The position numbers and the translations under genes were made by a program. From Candidatus Nitrosopumilus salarius BD31 (GTDB taxonomy: Archaea; Thermoproteota; Nitrososphaeria; Nitrososphaerales; Nitrosopumilaceae), in NCBI RefSeq assembly GCF_000242875.2, contig NZ_AEXL02000090.1, positions 94,717 to 158,716 on the forward strand: DNA of 64,000 nucleotides. Direction: 5' to 3'. The stretch's first letter is position 1, and the number at the start of each line of letters is the position of its first letter. Shown piece by piece: positions 12,605-20,915 of this stretch. The notes below the pieces were generated by a model, which was not told the origin of the DNA, searched no databases, and saw nothing but the letters and a program-made list of their open reading frames with translations.

Positions 12605-13029
12605 GTAAAAACGAAACAACACAAACAAATTCCAAAGATATATTTTCTGCATATCAAGAAAGTGTAGACAAACTCTTCAATGGTATTAAACAATCAGTAC
12701 CACAGTATCATCAATCAATTACTAACGTACAACAAGAATACCTACAAGCATATGAAAATGTAGTAGATTCAAGTATCTCACTACAAAAAGAATATGTAAA
12801 GAAAGCAGGTATTGCATCAAACATTCCTGAAGCAACACTAAAAGTAATACATGATACAACTGAAGAATTTATGAAGGCAGCTTCTATACAAAATCAAGTG
12901 GCACTTGCAACTATCGATGCAACACAACAAAACATTAAAACATTCAACGATAATGCAAAGTCATTTGCTGACCTAAATAAGAACATTCTACAATCTTGGA
13001 TTTCAGCATTCACCACAAAGAACAACTAG
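12601..13029 (+). CDS. phasin (PHA granule-associated protein)
   Basis: 142 residues, almost entirely helical and free of cysteine, with a phasin-type pattern (IFSAYQESVDKLFNGIK ... FNDNAKSFADLNKNI). Phasins coat polyhydroxyalkanoate granules and control their number and size. It follows the AbrB-tailed protein with ATGA overlap and an 11-base Shine-Dalgarno, consistent with the abundant expression typical of phasins. A paralogue is at 55139 (both share an NISLQKE/SISLQKE block and FxDNADxFxDLNRKI-like ends). Confidence 0.82.
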   Translation: MSKNETTQTNSKDIFSAYQESVDKLFNGIKQSVPQYHQSITNVQQEYLQAYENVVDSSISLQKEYVKKAGIASNIPEATLKVIHDTTEEFMKAASIQNQVALATIDATQQNIKTFNDNAKSFADLNKNILQSWISAFTTKNN

Positions 13030-13034
13030 TGGTA

Positions 13035-13055
13035 TTTTTTTATTTTTTTATTTTT
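13035..13055. terminator. T/A tract between convergent phasin and phaC genes
   Basis: Three T runs (T6, T7, T8 separated by single A) fill the 26-base gap between the two convergent stop codons. Terminates the phasin transcript on the + strand; the A runs on the other strand would not terminate phaC. Confidence 0.6.
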
Positions 13056-14120
13056 TTATGACCTTTCAGCCAACCATTGTCCTAGCTCCGGTAAAACCTT
13101 CTTTTGTGATAATGAACTAGCAATCATTCCTACATGGCCTGTTGGATACATCCTCAATGTTTTATCTTCACTTCCTACTGCATAATGTAATGGCATGCTG
13201 CACTCTGGTGAAACTAAATGATCTCCCACGGCAATCTGTGTGAAAATGGGCATATCGATTTTCTTCAAATCTATGTGTTCGCCTCCAACATACATTTTAT
13301 TTTGAATAAGAAGATTTTCTTGATAGATATCTTTAATCCACTGTTTGAATAATTCTCCTGGTATTGGTGGTGTGTCACCTAGCCATTTTTCTACTCTGAG
13401 AAAATTATCCACGAACTGTTTATTGTCTATATTTTTAAAAAATTTGACATATTTTTCAATTCCTTGCTCAAATGGTTTGAGTACTGAAAAGCAATAATAC
13501 ATAAATTCTGGAGGCATGTTTCCTATCGTATCTACCATTTTATCTACATCCATATGCTTTGCAAGATTGCTTATCACTGTAGTATCGCGCCATCCGTCAA
13601 TAACTGGTGCTGTTGCTATGTAGTTTTTCACACTTTCTGGATGCAATGATGCATAAGTAGTAGCAATTGTCCCTCCAGTACAATATCCTTGCAATGAAAT
13701 TTTTTCAGAAGATGACTCGTTTTTGATATGTTCTACAGATGAATCCAAATAACCATTAACATAATCATCAAAATCAAGATATTTGTCCATGCTGGTGGGC
13801 GTACCCCAATCTAACATATACACATCAAATCCTTGTAAAAGCAAATTCCTCACCCAACTTTTTTCTGGTTGAATGTCTAGTATGTGATATCTGTTAATCA
13901 GTGCATATGAAATTAACAATGGTGTCTTATGCTGTTTCTCAGTAAGTGGTCTGTAGTGCAATAATCTTGTTTTATCTATCTGTTGTACAATATCATGTGG
14001 TGTGACCTCTAAACTAATTTCATCCGGAGCTGAAACTAATTTTGGTGCATTAATAACATTTTTGCTGAATTTTAAAATCTCTTCTACAATTTTTGGGTCT
14101 ATATGTGATTCACTTTGCAT
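13056..14120 (-). CDS. phaC: class III polyhydroxyalkanoate synthase subunit PhaC
   Basis: 354 residues, the length of class III/IV PhaC. It polymerises 3-hydroxyacyl-CoA to polyester on granules. Lipase-like box GYCTGG with nucleophile Cys147, Asp300 in AVGDHLVSPE and His329 in PTGHVGM form the catalytic triad. YMLDWGTPT (about 101-109) and the synthase signature around FDDYV are also typical. The start overlaps the end of phaE by 11 bases, so the two subunits are probably translationally coupled. PHA synthases of this type are established for ammonia-oxidising archaea. Confidence 0.95.
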   Translation of the reverse strand: MQSESHIDPKIVEEILKFSKNVINAPKLVSAPDEISLEVTPHDIVQQIDKTRLLHYRPLTEKQHKTPLLISYALINRYHILDIQPEKSWVRNLLLQGFDVYMLDWGTPTSMDKYLDFDDYVNGYLDSSVEHIKNESSSEKISLQGYCTGGTIATTYASLHPESVKNYIATAPVIDGWRDTTVISNLAKHMDVDKMVDTIGNMPPEFMYYCFSVLKPFEQGIEKYVKFFKNIDNKQFVDNFLRVEKWLGDTPPIPGELFKQWIKDIYQENLLIQNKMYVGGEHIDLKKIDMPIFTQIAVGDHLVSPECSMPLHYAVGSEDKTLRMYPTGHVGMIASSLSQKKVLPELGQWLAERS

Positions 14121-14688
14121 TTTTCTTCATCTCTTGTTTTTTCAATTCTAATTCTAATTTTGACACTCTTTTTTTAAGAGAATGCATTTCTTTATACACT
14201 TCGTCAATTTCTTCCTTACTGGGAAGATTAACTGATTGCAAAATTACATTTGTGATGTTATTCCAATGTTTAGTTAATTCAAGTTCCTTGGATACTAATT
14301 TTCCATAATTTTCTCCAAATTTTTCCGAATCAAATAATTCTGTAAAATCATTATCAAAAATATCTATCCATATTCTTTTGAACGCCTCAATTTGCTCAAC
14401 ATCTTGAGGTATGTCTGGAACTTTTAGATTTGTTTTCTTTTGTGCAATGCCCCATGTGTCTGCAAGTTGTTTGTAATATTCAGTAAGATACTGATTAAAT
14501 TCCATGAGGTCATCATTTATTTCAATTAATTCTGTTGATATTTTCTTTGAATTAGATGCAAATGCTCGCATTGGTCCAATTGAACTGAGAGCTTGAGGCT
14601 TGCTTGACATCAAATGAATGATATCTGTCCAGAAAAGCGATAAATGCTTGTAATAATCGGTAGTATTTTTTGATGGTTCTGATTGCAC
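14110..14688 (-). CDS. phaE: PHA synthase subunit PhaE
   Basis: 192 residues, GTG start, immediately upstream of phaC. Class III synthases need a second, mostly helical subunit PhaE; this one has the conserved middle (DTWGIAQKKTNLKVPDIPQ and FKRIWIDIFDNDFTELFDS) and a C-terminal coiled coil with heptads from about 155 (VYKEMHSLKKRVSKLELELK). It ends in a lysine-rich tail. The promoter region is shared, divergently, with the DUF6659-like gene at 14742. Confidence 0.88.
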   Translation of the reverse strand: MQSEPSKNTTDYYKHLSLFWTDIIHLMSSKPQALSSIGPMRAFASNSKKISTELIEINDDLMEFNQYLTEYYKQLADTWGIAQKKTNLKVPDIPQDVEQIEAFKRIWIDIFDNDFTELFDSEKFGENYGKLVSKELELTKHWNNITNVILQSVNLPSKEEIDEVYKEMHSLKKRVSKLELELKKQEMKKNAK

Positions 14689-14710
14689 AGCTATCTATAA
14701 ACAGAGATCT

Positions 14711-14719
14711 CAATAAATA
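14711..14719 (+). promoter_or_regulatory. TATA box for the DUF6659-like gene at 14742
   Basis: CAATAAATA is centred 27 bases before ATG 14742, implying a leaderless transcript. It lies in the 53-base divergent region shared with phaE. Confidence 0.5.
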
Positions 14720-14741
14720 GTTCGCTTGTAAAACTAGACCC

Positions 14742-15134
14742 ATGGATGATACCGAAACACTCGAAAAAATCTGTAAAAAACTCTTGAAATTAGATCTAAA
14801 AATGCGCTCTGCTAGATTCATCAATAACAGAGGTCATTTAATAGCTGGGGGGATGAAGGAAGGGTTACTCTCACTTGAAAATCAAAAACAAGATGAAATG
14901 ATGTTCATGGAACTTGCATTACGTGTTAGGATGAGACATGAATTTGATAAAGAATTCGGTGAGGTTCATTTTTCAATGTCTTATAGAGACAAGGTAATTG
15001 TAATGAGTTTCCCTCTGACAAATGATGATGTCTTGCTACTTTCTTGTGAAAAAGACATTAACTTTGGTAAATTACCCTTTAAAGTTCTTAAAATTATAGA
15101 CCCTCTAAAAAAATCTCCAATGAAGACCTTCTAA
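14742..15134 (+). CDS. DUF6659-like protein, paralogue 2
   Basis: 130 residues with the family pattern: MRSARFINNRGHLIAGGMKE, LALRVRMRHEFDKEFGEV, SYRDKVIVMSFPL and LLLSCEKD. It resembles 8834 and more distantly 55640. It is transcribed divergently from phaE-phaC and might take part in the same physiology, because the paralogue at 55640 likewise lies beside a phasin gene. The biochemical function is unknown. Confidence 0.75.
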   Translation: MDDTETLEKICKKLLKLDLKMRSARFINNRGHLIAGGMKEGLLSLENQKQDEMMFMELALRVRMRHEFDKEFGEVHFSMSYRDKVIVMSFPLTNDDVLLLSCEKDINFGKLPFKVLKIIDPLKKSPMKTF

Positions 15135-15173
15135 TCATAACAACTTAATCTTACTACTATTGGTTGTGACTAT

Positions 15174-15587
15174 ATGGCTTTGGAACAAAATGTGAGTTGG
15201 TCTGAAATAGAATCAATGATAAAAGCACTTGCCAAAAAAATCTCCAATTCTTCACGAACCTATTCTAGTATTACTACTCTGAGTAGAGGCGGTTTGGTTC
15301 CCTCACGTTTATTAGCAGATCATTTAGGGATTAAAAAAATCCTTGTTGATAAAAAATCCATCTCATCAAATTCATTGTTTGTAGATGATATTTTTGATAC
15401 TGGTGACACCTTTGCTAAAATTCTGCCTAAAGTAGACAATCCTTCAAAATTAACTTTTGTTACGCTATTTGTACGTCGTGAAAAAAAATATCCAAAACAA
15501 CTAATCTACGCAAAAAAAACTGCTAGCAAACAAGGTTATGTTGTTTTTCCTTGGGATAGATTTGAATTTCAAAGATCTAAAAAATAA
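15174..15587 (+). CDS. phosphoribosyltransferase family protein
   Basis: 137 residues. A conserved start WSEIESMIKALAKKI and TLSRGGLVPSRLLADHL lead to the PRPP-binding acidic motif SLFVDDIFDTGDTF (about 79-92) and the ending VVFPWDRFEF, which resembles the purine (xanthine/hypoxanthine-guanine) PRTases where the W/F stacks on the base. A salvage enzyme for a purine base is likely; the exact base cannot be read from sequence. The hood region is short compared with bacterial gpt. Confidence 0.82.
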   Translation: MALEQNVSWSEIESMIKALAKKISNSSRTYSSITTLSRGGLVPSRLLADHLGIKKILVDKKSISSNSLFVDDIFDTGDTFAKILPKVDNPSKLTFVTLFVRREKKYPKQLIYAKKTASKQGYVVFPWDRFEFQRSKK

Positions 15588-15591
15588 TCTT

Positions 15592-15885
15592 TTAATTCAT
15601 ACACTCTGGGGCTTTACCCTCGTGACGTTTCTTATACTCTGCGATTAATTCGTTTTTTATCCTTCCAAAATCTTTTTCCTTTCTGTATCTGAATCTTGTA
15701 GCATTAGAAACACATTTTTCAGAAATGTCCTCAATTGTTTTTTTCATATTTTCTGACCCTCCGATATACAATATTTTCATGGCTGCATGCATCATGAATA
15801 CTCCTGATGCTTCAGGAACTTTTGAAACCATATCTTGGTTAAAGTCTAACCAGTCAGACCATTCTATCTGCTGTATTTTATTCAT
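15592..15885 (-). CDS. small GIY-YIG-like domain protein
   Basis: 97 residues. Region 22-60 (VPEASGVFMMHAAMKILYIG then GSENMKKTI) matches the start of GIY-YIG folds: a GVF/GVY strand followed by ILYIG in the second strand. An R-x-R-Y pair follows near 70. In true nucleases a catalytic Glu lies further on; the candidates ELIAEYKKR near the end are uncertain, so activity cannot be asserted. Its ATG overlaps the end of the TFB gene by eight bases, so the two are co-transcribed, a linkage worth noting. Confidence 0.65.
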   Translation of the reverse strand: MNKIQQIEWSDWLDFNQDMVSKVPEASGVFMMHAAMKILYIGGSENMKKTIEDISEKCVSNATRFRYRKEKDFGRIKNELIAEYKKRHEGKAPECMN

Positions 15886-16789
15886 TTAACATCTTTCTTA
15901 ATCCTGCACATCTGTTTCTAATGGTTACTTCTGTAACCCCTGATGCTATTGAGATGTCTTTTTGTGATTTTGTTTCTCCCGTACTAATACATGCAAGATA
16001 TAGTGCTGCAGCTGCTATGCCCATAGGATCTTTTCCTGCAACCATCCCAATTTCTTTTGCTTGATTTAAGATTACAATTGCCTTCCGCTTACTTTTTTCA
16101 CTCAACTCTGCAATACTTGCTATTCTTGACACACCTTTTACCGGATCTACTACTGGCATTTTTAACTCCAATTCTCTGAAGATTAATCTGTAACATCTTG
16201 CAACATCCTTTCTTCTAATGTTGATTCCCTTTGCAATATCATCTAACGTTCTAGGCGTTTCCGTGTTTCTACATGATGCGTAAAGACATGCAGCAACTAA
16301 TCCTTGAATTGATCTACCTCTGACCAATTTTTTCTCCATTGCTTTTCTGTAAATGTAAGCTGCTTTCTCAACTACTGAATCTGTCAATGCAAGTTTGTCT
16401 TTTAATTTATCCATTTCATTTAATGCTTGTCTTAGATTCCTATCCGCAGAAGAATGTGCTTGTGTCCTGCTGTCCCAAGTTCTCAATCTTTCGATAGAGC
16501 TTCTCACGCTTGCAGACAGTGGCTTACCTGTTGAATCTTTGTTTGCTGCACCAATTATGGTTGATAAACCCATGTCGTGCATTGTTAGTGACGTTCCTGC
16601 TCCTACTCTAGTTCTATTACTTTCATCATTTGAAAAAGAACGCCATTCTGCACCTGTTTCTGCAATTTTATCTGTAACTACTAGTCCGCATTTACCACAG
16701 AATAACTCTCCTGTAGTTTGGTCTGTGACCATTTTTTTGTCTCCACATGATGGACATTTAGGACCTGAAATCATTGTATTTTTAAGCAT
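15878..16789 (-). CDS. tfb: transcription initiation factor TFB (copy 1)
   Basis: 303 residues. N-terminal zinc ribbon CPSCG ... CGKCG (residues 12-36), B-reader/B-linker with EWRSFSNDESNRTR, then two cyclin repeats (about 110-200 and 205-300; GRSIQGLVAACLYASCR and DPMGIAAAALYLACI). It recruits RNA polymerase to TBP-bound promoters and contacts the BRE. All ligands are intact, so this is a candidate housekeeping TFB. Two further paralogues are in the window (22693, 44998). Confidence 0.96.
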   Translation of the reverse strand: MLKNTMISGPKCPSCGDKKMVTDQTTGELFCGKCGLVVTDKIAETGAEWRSFSNDESNRTRVGAGTSLTMHDMGLSTIIGAANKDSTGKPLSASVRSSIERLRTWDSRTQAHSSADRNLRQALNEMDKLKDKLALTDSVVEKAAYIYRKAMEKKLVRGRSIQGLVAACLYASCRNTETPRTLDDIAKGINIRRKDVARCYRLIFRELELKMPVVDPVKGVSRIASIAELSEKSKRKAIVILNQAKEIGMVAGKDPMGIAAAALYLACISTGETKSQKDISIASGVTEVTIRNRCAGLRKMLNE

Positions 16790-16908
16790 AATGCAGTAAA
16801 TTCGTACAATTACCTTATTACCATTTTACCTAATTTCAACAGGTTAATTGTGTGTAGGTTCAGCTAACTCTTATTCTAAATTTTTAGAATGAGATTCCAA
16901 TTTTGAAT

Positions 16909-18333
16909 TTAGCTAAGTAAACAGTAAGCATACGACGGAGTGAATGCTGGATACATAATATTATTTTGTTCATCTACATGCTTCAAACCGATCGAATGAC
17001 CTAACTCATGAGTCATGATAGTTTCAACACTTTGCACATCATACAGTTGAAAACTCCCATCGCAATTATAATCTCCCAATGTTACTTCTACTACTCCTTT
17101 TCCAAGATGTGCATGTCCTAAAACCCCCTCTCCAATATCACGAACAACCCACGTGACCCAAACATTTGCTTCATATTTTTGATTTGTAACTTCAAATTTC
17201 ATTTTTATCTTTTGGTTGTCTGTACTAAGTTCCTGTCCTTCCCAAAATGCAAATGAATTTTTTAATGTACTGACATGATCTAATGGAAGTCCGGTTGGTT
17301 GATCATTAATGAATACTTTGTAGTGAACAATGTATGTCCCGTTAATTATCTCGTATGTTGGATTTGGAAATTTTTCTGATGCTTTTTTGACTTCTTCTTC
17401 AAAATTCCATTTAATATAATCTCTTAGGAATTTTTTAATAACATCTTGGCTAGGATTGGGGTATTCGATATATCGTTTTTCTTTGGAAATATTATTTGAT
17501 ATGTCTCTAAGATATTTCTCAAACAAATAAAATTCGTGCTCTAACTCCTCCTGTGATTTTTGAGGCTCTTTATTGTCATTGATGATGATCAATCCGCTTT
17601 TTATCATGTATTGAATACCCGAAACAAATGCTTCATCATCGATTTGCTCATCTGCCCACCAACCGGCATTATTTTTAACCCACTCTGGGATGTTTTCTTT
17701 GGATTCCATCTGAGTTTTTACTGGTGGAATTTGAATTATTTTATTTTCTATTAAATATAATAACGCTGAAATAAATTCACTATCTTCAATATTTCCAACT
17801 GACCACCATTTTGCTATTGGTTTTATCCACTCTGGAATGGATGTAATGTATGTTTTTTCTAAATCTTTTGGCTTTTCTGTTGGTGTGTATGGATATTTTG
17901 TAATTACTTTATTGATAAAGTCATTATAATTTTTAATTACTGTGCTATTTGGTTTTTCATCAAGTGCTTTTTGAAAATATAATATGGATTCTTGATACTC
18001 TCCAAGATTTCCAAATCCTACGCCCATCCCAGTTAATGAAATTACATCGTTTGGTTTGTATTGCAAAACCTTGAAAAATTGTTTAAGGGATTCATTGTGT
18101 TGATCTAGATTGCTTTGAGCAATTCCTTTCATTTTCAAAGTTGAGATGTTATTTGGTATGATTTCTAAAATGTTATCATATATTGTGATTGCTTGTTTGT
18201 AATCTCCTTTTACAAAATACTCTTTAGCCTCATTAAACATTAATTCTGCATCTTGTTCCGTTTGTGCAAATACTTCTGTTGAAATAATGGACAAATTTAA
18301 CAAAATTAATATCAACAAATAAAATCTTGGCAT
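16909..18333 (-). CDS. exported TPR / WW-repeat / matrixin-like metalloprotease
   Basis: About 474 residues from ATG 18333 (signal peptide MPRFYLLILILLNLSIISTE VFAQ; an ATG five codons upstream is less likely). Domains in order: TPR repeats (about 25-140), two WW-helical repeats (IPEWIKPIAKWWSVGNIEDS and IPEWVKNNAGWWADEQIDDE), a linker, and a C-terminal zinc protease with THELGHSIGLKHVDEQNNIM YP. HExxHxxGxxH plus Met-turn is the metzincin/matrixin signature. No propeptide cysteine switch is obvious. The enzyme would act outside the cell or at the envelope; its target is unknown. Confidence 0.85.
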   Translation of the reverse strand: MPRFYLLILILLNLSIISTEVFAQTEQDAELMFNEAKEYFVKGDYKQAITIYDNILEIIPNNISTLKMKGIAQSNLDQHNESLKQFFKVLQYKPNDVISLTGMGVGFGNLGEYQESILYFQKALDEKPNSTVIKNYNDFINKVITKYPYTPTEKPKDLEKTYITSIPEWIKPIAKWWSVGNIEDSEFISALLYLIENKIIQIPPVKTQMESKENIPEWVKNNAGWWADEQIDDEAFVSGIQYMIKSGLIIINDNKEPQKSQEELEHEFYLFEKYLRDISNNISKEKRYIEYPNPSQDVIKKFLRDYIKWNFEEEVKKASEKFPNPTYEIINGTYIVHYKVFINDQPTGLPLDHVSTLKNSFAFWEGQELSTDNQKIKMKFEVTNQKYEANVWVTWVVRDIGEGVLGHAHLGKGVVEVTLGDYNCDGSFQLYDVQSVETIMTHELGHSIGLKHVDEQNNIMYPAFTPSYAYCLLS

Positions 18334-18469
18334 GATATCTTTCCTCATTTCTTTGATTTTAGATATAGTTTATTTCTAATTTATACTCAATTTGGCTTTG
18401 TTTTTACTTTATCCAGATTGACTGTGCCTATTATGAAAATCTTTAATTTATTTATGATTATGTGGTTTT

Positions 18470-18856
18470 GTGTTGACAAAAATTGGCGTTGGGGAAATAA
18501 TTTACAGTCTACGTAAAAAAATCCATGACATTCAATTTGAATTAGATCAATTAGATAACCCGTCATCTGAAATTCCTGAATTAATTGACTCTGCAAATCA
18601 ATTGCGTTTAAACGAATATTTATCTAAAGTCAATGATAAGAAAACTGATCTCTTATCTGCCTATGAACAATATTCAGTAGCTTTGGAGGAATTATTATCA
18701 ACAGTATTTGATATACAAAATGAACTAAAAGATATTTTGAAAGAACAATCGTTAATGATTAGCTCGAAATCACAAAAATCACAAAAATCACAAAAATCAC
18801 AAAAATCACAAAAATCACAAAAATCACAAAAATCACAAAAATCACAAAAATATTAA
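18470..18856 (+). CDS. coiled-coil protein with a C-terminal Ser-Gln-Lys tandem repeat
   Basis: 128 residues, GTG start. About 10-95 is a predicted coiled coil (IIYSLRKKIHDIQFELDQL, ALEELLSTVFDIQNELKDIL), then nine SQK repeats and a final Tyr. The tail is encoded by a perfect 9-bp minisatellite. Charge is strongly positive at the end, suggesting binding to nucleic acid or polyanions. No known domain. It is divergent from the metalloprotease gene. Confidence 0.65.
   Translation: MLTKIGVGEIIYSLRKKIHDIQFELDQLDNPSSEIPELIDSANQLRLNEYLSKVNDKKTDLLSAYEQYSVALEELLSTVFDIQNELKDILKEQSLMISSKSQKSQKSQKSQKSQKSQKSQKSQKSQKY
18770..18850 (+). repeat. 9-bp tandem repeat TCACAAAAA, nine perfect copies
   Basis: Nine head-to-tail copies without any substitution, encoding SQK. 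As the unit is a multiple of three, copy-number change would alter tail length without a frameshift. Confidence 0.97.
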
Positions 18857-18865
18857 AAAATAATT

Positions 18866-19873
18866 TTATTTTGATAAATGAATAACATCCCCTGCAATAA
18901 CTCTGCATGTTTTACCCTTATCTAAAATTACCAATGCCCCATCTTCGTCTATTCTAATTGCCTTTCCTTTAATTTTCTCATCTGTTGTGTTTAACTCTAC
19001 ATTCTTTCCAATTGTTGATGATCTCTTTGACCATTCTGAAATAATTTTCTTTATTTGTTTTGCATTGAGTGCTTTGTATATTTTTTCTAATTCCACTAAA
19101 AATGTTTGAACTAAATGAATTGGTTTTACATCTACCTTTTGTTCGCTTAGTGATGTGACTCCATAAAAATTTGGTGTACCTTTGAGATTTTTTTCAATCT
19201 CTTTTGTATTCACGTTGAAATTAATTCCGACTCCTAAAACTAAACTCTCAATTTTATTTGATTCTAATGAAACGTCTACTAACATGCCTGCAACTTTCTT
19301 TCCGTTAAGTGTTAAATCATTTGGCCATTTTAATTCAGGAGTAATCGAGAATGTTTTTTCTATTGCAATTGATAATGCCAGCGCTGATGCAATTGGAAAT
19401 AATGTTGTGATTGATATGTCAAACTTTGGTTGTAATATGATAGAAATCCAAATGCCCCCTTTTGGTGAAATCCATTGTCTTCCTGATCTTCCTCTCCCAC
19501 CTGTTTGTTTTGATGCCACTATCACTGCCCCGTTATTTGCAGGATCGTGTGCCATTTTTAGCGCCTGATTTTGAGTAGAATCTATAGAATCAAAATAATA
19601 TGCTTGTTTTCCAATTATTTTGGTTTTTAGATTTGATGTAATTTCCCACGGTAAAAGTAAATCTGAATTTGCTAAAAGTTTGTAACCTGATTTCTGTTTT
19701 GATTCTACTTCGTATCCTAACTCTTGAATTTTCTTGATGTGTTTCCACACTGCTACTCTACTAATTCTTAAAACATCGCTCAAATCTTGTCCTGACAGAT
19801 ATTCGGTATTGTGAGTTTGCAAAAATGTAAGCACTTTCACTAATCCTGGATTGTCAAAAGAATTGTAAATCAA
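18866..19873 (-). CDS. birA: bifunctional biotin-[protein] ligase / biotin operon repressor
   Basis: 335 residues. An N-terminal winged helix (about 8-65; LSGQDLSDVLRISRVAVWKH) precedes the ligase domain with the biotinyl-AMP loop GRGRSGRQW (126-134), and the C-terminal SH3-like domain from about 275. It attaches biotin to the carrier protein of acetyl/propionyl-CoA carboxylase (EC 6.3.4.15), needed for carbon fixation in this lineage, and the HTH suggests repression of biotin genes. A TTG start is needed to include the whole HTH; no upstream ATG is in frame. Confidence 0.94.
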   Translation of the reverse strand: MIYNSFDNPGLVKVLTFLQTHNTEYLSGQDLSDVLRISRVAVWKHIKKIQELGYEVESKQKSGYKLLANSDLLLPWEITSNLKTKIIGKQAYYFDSIDSTQNQALKMAHDPANNGAVIVASKQTGGRGRSGRQWISPKGGIWISIILQPKFDISITTLFPIASALALSIAIEKTFSITPELKWPNDLTLNGKKVAGMLVDVSLESNKIESLVLGVGINFNVNTKEIEKNLKGTPNFYGVTSLSEQKVDVKPIHLVQTFLVELEKIYKALNAKQIKKIISEWSKRSSTIGKNVELNTTDEKIKGKAIRIDEDGALVILDKGKTCRVIAGDVIHLSK

Positions 19874-19909
19874 CTATGTATGGTTTGAATTTCAAGTATA
19901 AAATGCACA

Positions 19910-20416
19910 CTAGAATCCGATATCAATATCAAATCCACCGTCATCCATACCTGGATCATCCATACTCCCTTCATCCATTTCTGGCATACTGTCTGCTGGA
20001 ATGTATTCTGACATTTCCATCCCCATCATGCTGAACATCATGGAGAACATCATCATATCCATCACTCCAAAGAACATCATATTTGGAAACAACGATTTGT
20101 TCTCATCCATCTGTTGTTTCAATTTTTCCTTATCTCCTGTTTTGTAAATTAATGACATTTGATTCCACTTGTCTTGTAATTCATGAACTCGTTCATCTAC
20201 TTCTTTGGACCCTTTCTCTGTGGGGATGATTTCAATTTTCATTCCTAACCACCCCTTTTTTTTCTCCACCTGGATAAACCCTCTTTTTTCTAGCTTTTCT
20301 AAAATTGAATTCAATTCCTCAGATTCAATATGTGTGGTTTTTTGAATTTTATCAAATTTTCTGATTCCATGTTTAATTGCACCTAGAACTATCAAATCTT
20401 TTGGTTCTGAATCCAT
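19910..20416 (-). CDS. winged-helix protein with Met-rich segment and acidic tail
   Basis: 168 residues. About 5-75 is a PadR/MarR-like winged helix (DLIVLGAIKHGIRKFDKIQK, LEKLEKRGFIQVEKKK), then a helix, then a segment with 13 methionines around residues 115-150 (MMFFGVMDMMMFSMMFSMMG), ending in an Asp/Met-rich tail (MDDPGMDDGGFDIDIGF). The Met block may be a membrane-associated helix or a Cu(I)-binding segment; ammonia oxidisers depend heavily on copper. That link is speculation. Divergent from the CoA-binding protein gene. Confidence 0.7.
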   Translation of the reverse strand: MDSEPKDLIVLGAIKHGIRKFDKIQKTTHIESEELNSILEKLEKRGFIQVEKKKGWLGMKIEIIPTEKGSKEVDERVHELQDKWNQMSLIYKTGDKEKLKQQMDENKSLFPNMMFFGVMDMMMFSMMFSMMGMEMSEYIPADSMPEMDEGSMDDPGMDDGGFDIDIGF

Positions 20417-20492
20417 ATTTTCAATTCTTACTATGACTAAAAAATTCTTTGTTTATTCAGATTGTTTCAAAAATTATATTCTTCATGATTGA

Positions 20493-20915
20493 ATGTTTAC
20501 TGTGGAGCAAGACTCTCATACTGATGAAGAAATCCGTAGAATTCTCTCAATGACTAATGTGGCTGTAGTGGGAATGTCTAAGAACTTTACGAAAGCTGCT
20601 CATTATGTGCCAAAATATCTTTTAGAACATGACTATAATGTAATTCCTGTAAACCCCACCAGTGACAAAATTTTGGGCCAAAAATGCTATAATTCTGTTT
20701 CAGAAATATCTGAGGATGTTGAAATTGTTAATGTGTTTAGGCCATCAGAGCATGTCTTACCTGTTGTTTTGGATGCCATCCAGAAAAAACCCAAAGTAAT
20801 TTGGTTACAAGAAGGAATTCATAACCCAGAAGCTGAAGATCTAGCAAGAAAAGAAGGAATTGAAATAGTTTTCAACCGATGTATGTTTGCTGAACACCAG
20901 AGATTGTTAAAATGA
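20493..20915 (+). CDS. CoA-binding domain protein (YccU-like)
   Basis: 140 residues, one Rossmann CoA-binding domain: VAVVGMSKNFTKAAHYVPKY, VIPVNPTSDKILGQKCYNSV, VFRPSEHVLPVVLDAI and VIWLQEGIHNPEAEDLARKE, ending in FNRCMFAEHQRL with the conserved RC-x-x-x-E/H. Family members bind CoA; function is mostly unknown. Its TGA overlaps the following ATG (ATGA), so it forms an operon with the next gene. Confidence 0.9.
   Translation: MFTVEQDSHTDEEIRRILSMTNVAVVGMSKNFTKAAHYVPKYLLEHDYNVIPVNPTSDKILGQKCYNSVSEISEDVEIVNVFRPSEHVLPVVLDAIQKKPKVIWLQEGIHNPEAEDLARKEGIEIVFNRCMFAEHQRLLK

Noticed and set aside
13026..13034. Another TACCACTAG element
   Set aside because: Lies at the convergent end of phasin and phaC, away from any promoter; likely chance.
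18770..18850. CRISPR or integron-like array
   Set aside because: Simple 9-bp tandem repeat within a coding frame, no spacers.
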